Shown piece after piece: positions 42,631 to 43,773 of a stretch of 43,773 nucleotides of DNA. The notes beneath the pieces are model-generated. The model did no database searches and was not told the origin of the DNA. It saw only the letters and a program-made list of their open reading frames with translations. The translations under genes and the position numbers were made by a program. Position 1 is the stretch's first letter. Each line of letters starts with the position of its first letter. The DNA is from Mycoplasma testudinis ATCC 43263 (GTDB lineage Bacteria > Bacillota_I > Bacilli_A > Mycoplasmatales > Mycoplasmoidaceae), in the NCBI RefSeq assembly GCF_000687795.1, contig NZ_JHXT01000013.1, positions 1-43,773 on the forward strand, read 5' to 3'.

Positions 42631-42910
42631 TTCTAAAAAAACTAAACAACCACGAAGTGACTCAAAACTAATTATTGATAACATCGTCCCAACAAAATTA
42701 CAAGTAAAATCACGACGCTTATACCCAACCAAACCCGATGTCTTTCGGGTTGGTCACGATGTTAAAATTTTACTAGCAGAATATGCTGGTTTCACTGGAA
42801 CAATCGTTGAATTAGATCGAATCCATAAACAAGCAAAAGTACAAGTAGAATTACTTGGAAAAGAATTATCATTAATTATCGATTATAAAAATATTGAATT
42901 AGACAAATAA
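42614..42910 (+). CDS. KOW domain of NusG in a separate, overlapping frame
   Basis: Predicted 98 residues from ATG 42614 (or 95 from ATG 42623). The C-terminal two-thirds is a NusG KOW domain: VFRVGHDVKILLAEYAGFTG, TIVELDRIHKQAKVQVELLG and ELSLIIDYKNIEL. The first ~35 residues are basic. It overlaps the NGN frame by 17 bases and lies in the +1 frame relative to it. No strong ribosome site precedes it, so expression would need coupling, or a +1 shift on the A6-G run at 42607-42613 (AAA AAA G), which would join both parts into a 475-residue NusG. A one-base assembly error in that run is the other explanation. Confidence 0.8.
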   Translation: MKSMASSKKTKQPRSDSKLIIDNIVPTKLQVKSRRLYPTKPDVFRVGHDVKILLAEYAGFTGTIVELDRIHKQAKVQVELLGKELSLIIDYKNIELDK

Positions 42911-42921
42911 CAATTTTGATT

Positions 42922-43377
42922 ATGAATAAAATTGCAATTTTCCCAGGAAGTTTTGACCCATTTCATATTGGCCATTTACATGTCTTAAAAAAGGCTTTAA
43001 AGTTATTTGATGAAGTTGTGCTTGCTGTAAGTATCAACATTAAGAAAACGAATGCTTCTGATATGAATATTCGAGTTGATTTAGTGTCCAAAAAAATTAA
43101 ACAATTAAAGCTCAAAAACGTCACCGTTCAAGGGTGAACTGGATATACAGTTGATTTAGCAAAAAAACTAAAAGCAAAATATCTAATTCGGGGAATTAGA
43201 AATTTTGCAGATTTTCAAGAAGAATTATTAAATGCTTCGGTTAATAAAAAATTAAATCCGAAAATTGAAACTGTTTTCTTTTTAAGTGATCAAGCTTACC
43301 AATCAGTTTCTTCAACAGCAATTAAAAAAGTAATTGATAATCATAAAAAATACTATCAAGCAAAGAAAACCAAATAA
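42922..43377 (+). CDS. coaD: Phosphopantetheine adenylyltransferase
   Basis: Predicted 151 residues, slightly shorter than the usual ~160. CoaD joins AMP to 4'-phosphopantetheine, the penultimate step of CoA synthesis. The nucleotidyltransferase motif is AIFPGSFDPFHIGHLHVLKK (with H-x-G-H), LIRGIRNFADFQEELLNASV is the conserved middle block, and QSVSSTAIKK is the S-S-T motif. ATG 42922 is chosen over a TTG two codons earlier because it begins just before the family motif. It follows the KOW frame by 11 bases. Confidence 0.92.
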
Positions 43378-43525
43378 ACATACAACACAAAAAAATTTTA
43401 TAACTTGCAATTTTAATAAGCTCAAATTATTTAAAATGGACTGCAAAATATGGAAGTAATGATTTAAGTGTGTTAATGTCTAGATTTCTTTGAAACCATT
43501 GACATCGTGTTATTAAAAGTATACT

Positions 43526-43560
43526 AAAAAACGGAAACGCTTTCGCAATTTTCCGTTTTT
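43526..43560. terminator. Terminator after coaD
   Basis: AAAAACGGAAA (43526-43536) pairs perfectly with TTTCCGTTTTT (43550-43560) around 13 bases. It has A-runs and T-runs at the two ends, so it can work on both strands. Confidence 0.8.
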
Positions 43561-43627
43561 ATCATTATTTAAACGCGCAAATCTTTGACTCTTGGTCAAG
43601 ATTGAACAATAAATTAAGTGTTTGTAT

Positions 43628-43773
43628 TTATTCTGGTTGCAAATCTATATCAAATAGAATTTCGAGTTGCTGAATTATACTTTGCCAATTACGAACTTTC
43701 ATTTGCCTATCGTCGCGTTCGTAATTCATGATGCCTAAATAAACAATTTTTAGAATTGCTTTATTATTAACAA
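43628..43773 (-). mobile_element. C-terminal end of an IS256-like transposase (cut by window edge)
   Basis: On the minus strand the frame is open from the window edge to TAA at 43628-43630, giving 47 residues: it includes NNKAILKIVYLGIMNYE and RNWQSIIQQLEILFDIDL. The K-x-L-Y-L then N-W-x-x-I-x-x-Q-L-x-x-x-F pattern is that of the last ~45 residues of IS256-family transposases. The end lacks the usual closing F-x-x-R and reads DIDLQPE. The element's terminal repeat should lie between about 43560 and 43627, but I cannot delimit it with one end. Confidence 0.6.

Noticed and set aside
43430-43520. Inverted repeat around TTAATGTC and GACATCG as an IS terminal repeat
   Set aside because: The pairing is short and imperfect, and without the second end it cannot be told from chance.

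Overview
The window is AT-rich genomic DNA from a mollicute. Reading frames only become full-length when UGA is read as tryptophan (genetic code 4); read that way, nearly all sequence resolves into compact, family-typical genes. The block rpsF-ssb-rpsR-dnaB-lipoprotein-ung-(membrane protein/GatC)-gatA-gatB, the hisS-aspS pair, the gap-pgk pair and rpmG-secE-nusG match, from memory, the arrangement in Mycoplasma genitalium/M. pneumoniae relatives. I therefore place it in that broad clade (Mycoplasmoides/Malacoplasma-like); the species cannot be named from this sequence alone.

Layout. 1-304: end of an unidentified gene. 487-3394: a large surface lipoprotein with a DUF31/MIP-type serine protease fold, split by a run of nine C just after the lipobox; at this tract length the gene is OFF. 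3752-6221 (minus): a HugZ-type heme oxygenase and a GapN-type dehydrogenase. 6757-7977 (minus): a second lipoprotein. 8091-13843 (minus): hisS, aspS and two tandem YitT-family membrane proteins, an apparent operon. 14085-15146 (minus): a DUF2188 protein and a flavodoxin-like oxidoreductase. 15361-17623 (minus): gap and pgk, the lower-glycolysis pair. 17801-22521 (minus): a DegV fatty-acid-binding protein, a hexapeptide acetyltransferase, oligoendopeptidase F and ispG. 22904-23893: an FMN reductase facing a small membrane protein. 24084-33721 (minus): a nearly 10-kb gene train from ribosomal protein S6 to GatB, covering replication (SSB, DnaB), repair (Ung), translation (S6, S18, GatCAB) and a lipoprotein. 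33994-35157 (minus): two small membrane proteins. 35449-36397: an orphan soluble protein and tRNA-Ser(GCU). 36572-38440: an Asn/Gln-rich, prion-like membrane-anchored protein. 38437-40595 (minus): a GNAT acetyltransferase and an MFS transporter. 40902-43377: L33, SecE, a NusG split into NGN and KOW reading frames, and CoaD. 43628-43773 (minus): the tail of an IS256-like transposase.

How the genes fit together. The core content is housekeeping: glycolysis (gap, pgk, with gapN as an NADPH-yielding bypass), tRNA charging (hisS, aspS and GatCAB, which makes Gln-tRNA by transamidation), replication and translation, secretion (secE) and CoA synthesis (coaD). The host-facing content is the phase-variable protease lipoprotein, two other lipoproteins and the heme oxygenase.

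The observations most worth a second look are the poly-C switch in the protease gene, the NusG split, a membrane ECF-S-like domain fused in one frame to GatC, the N/Q-rich membrane protein, and HugZ plus IspG in a mollicute, where both heme degradation and the MEP pathway are uncommon.
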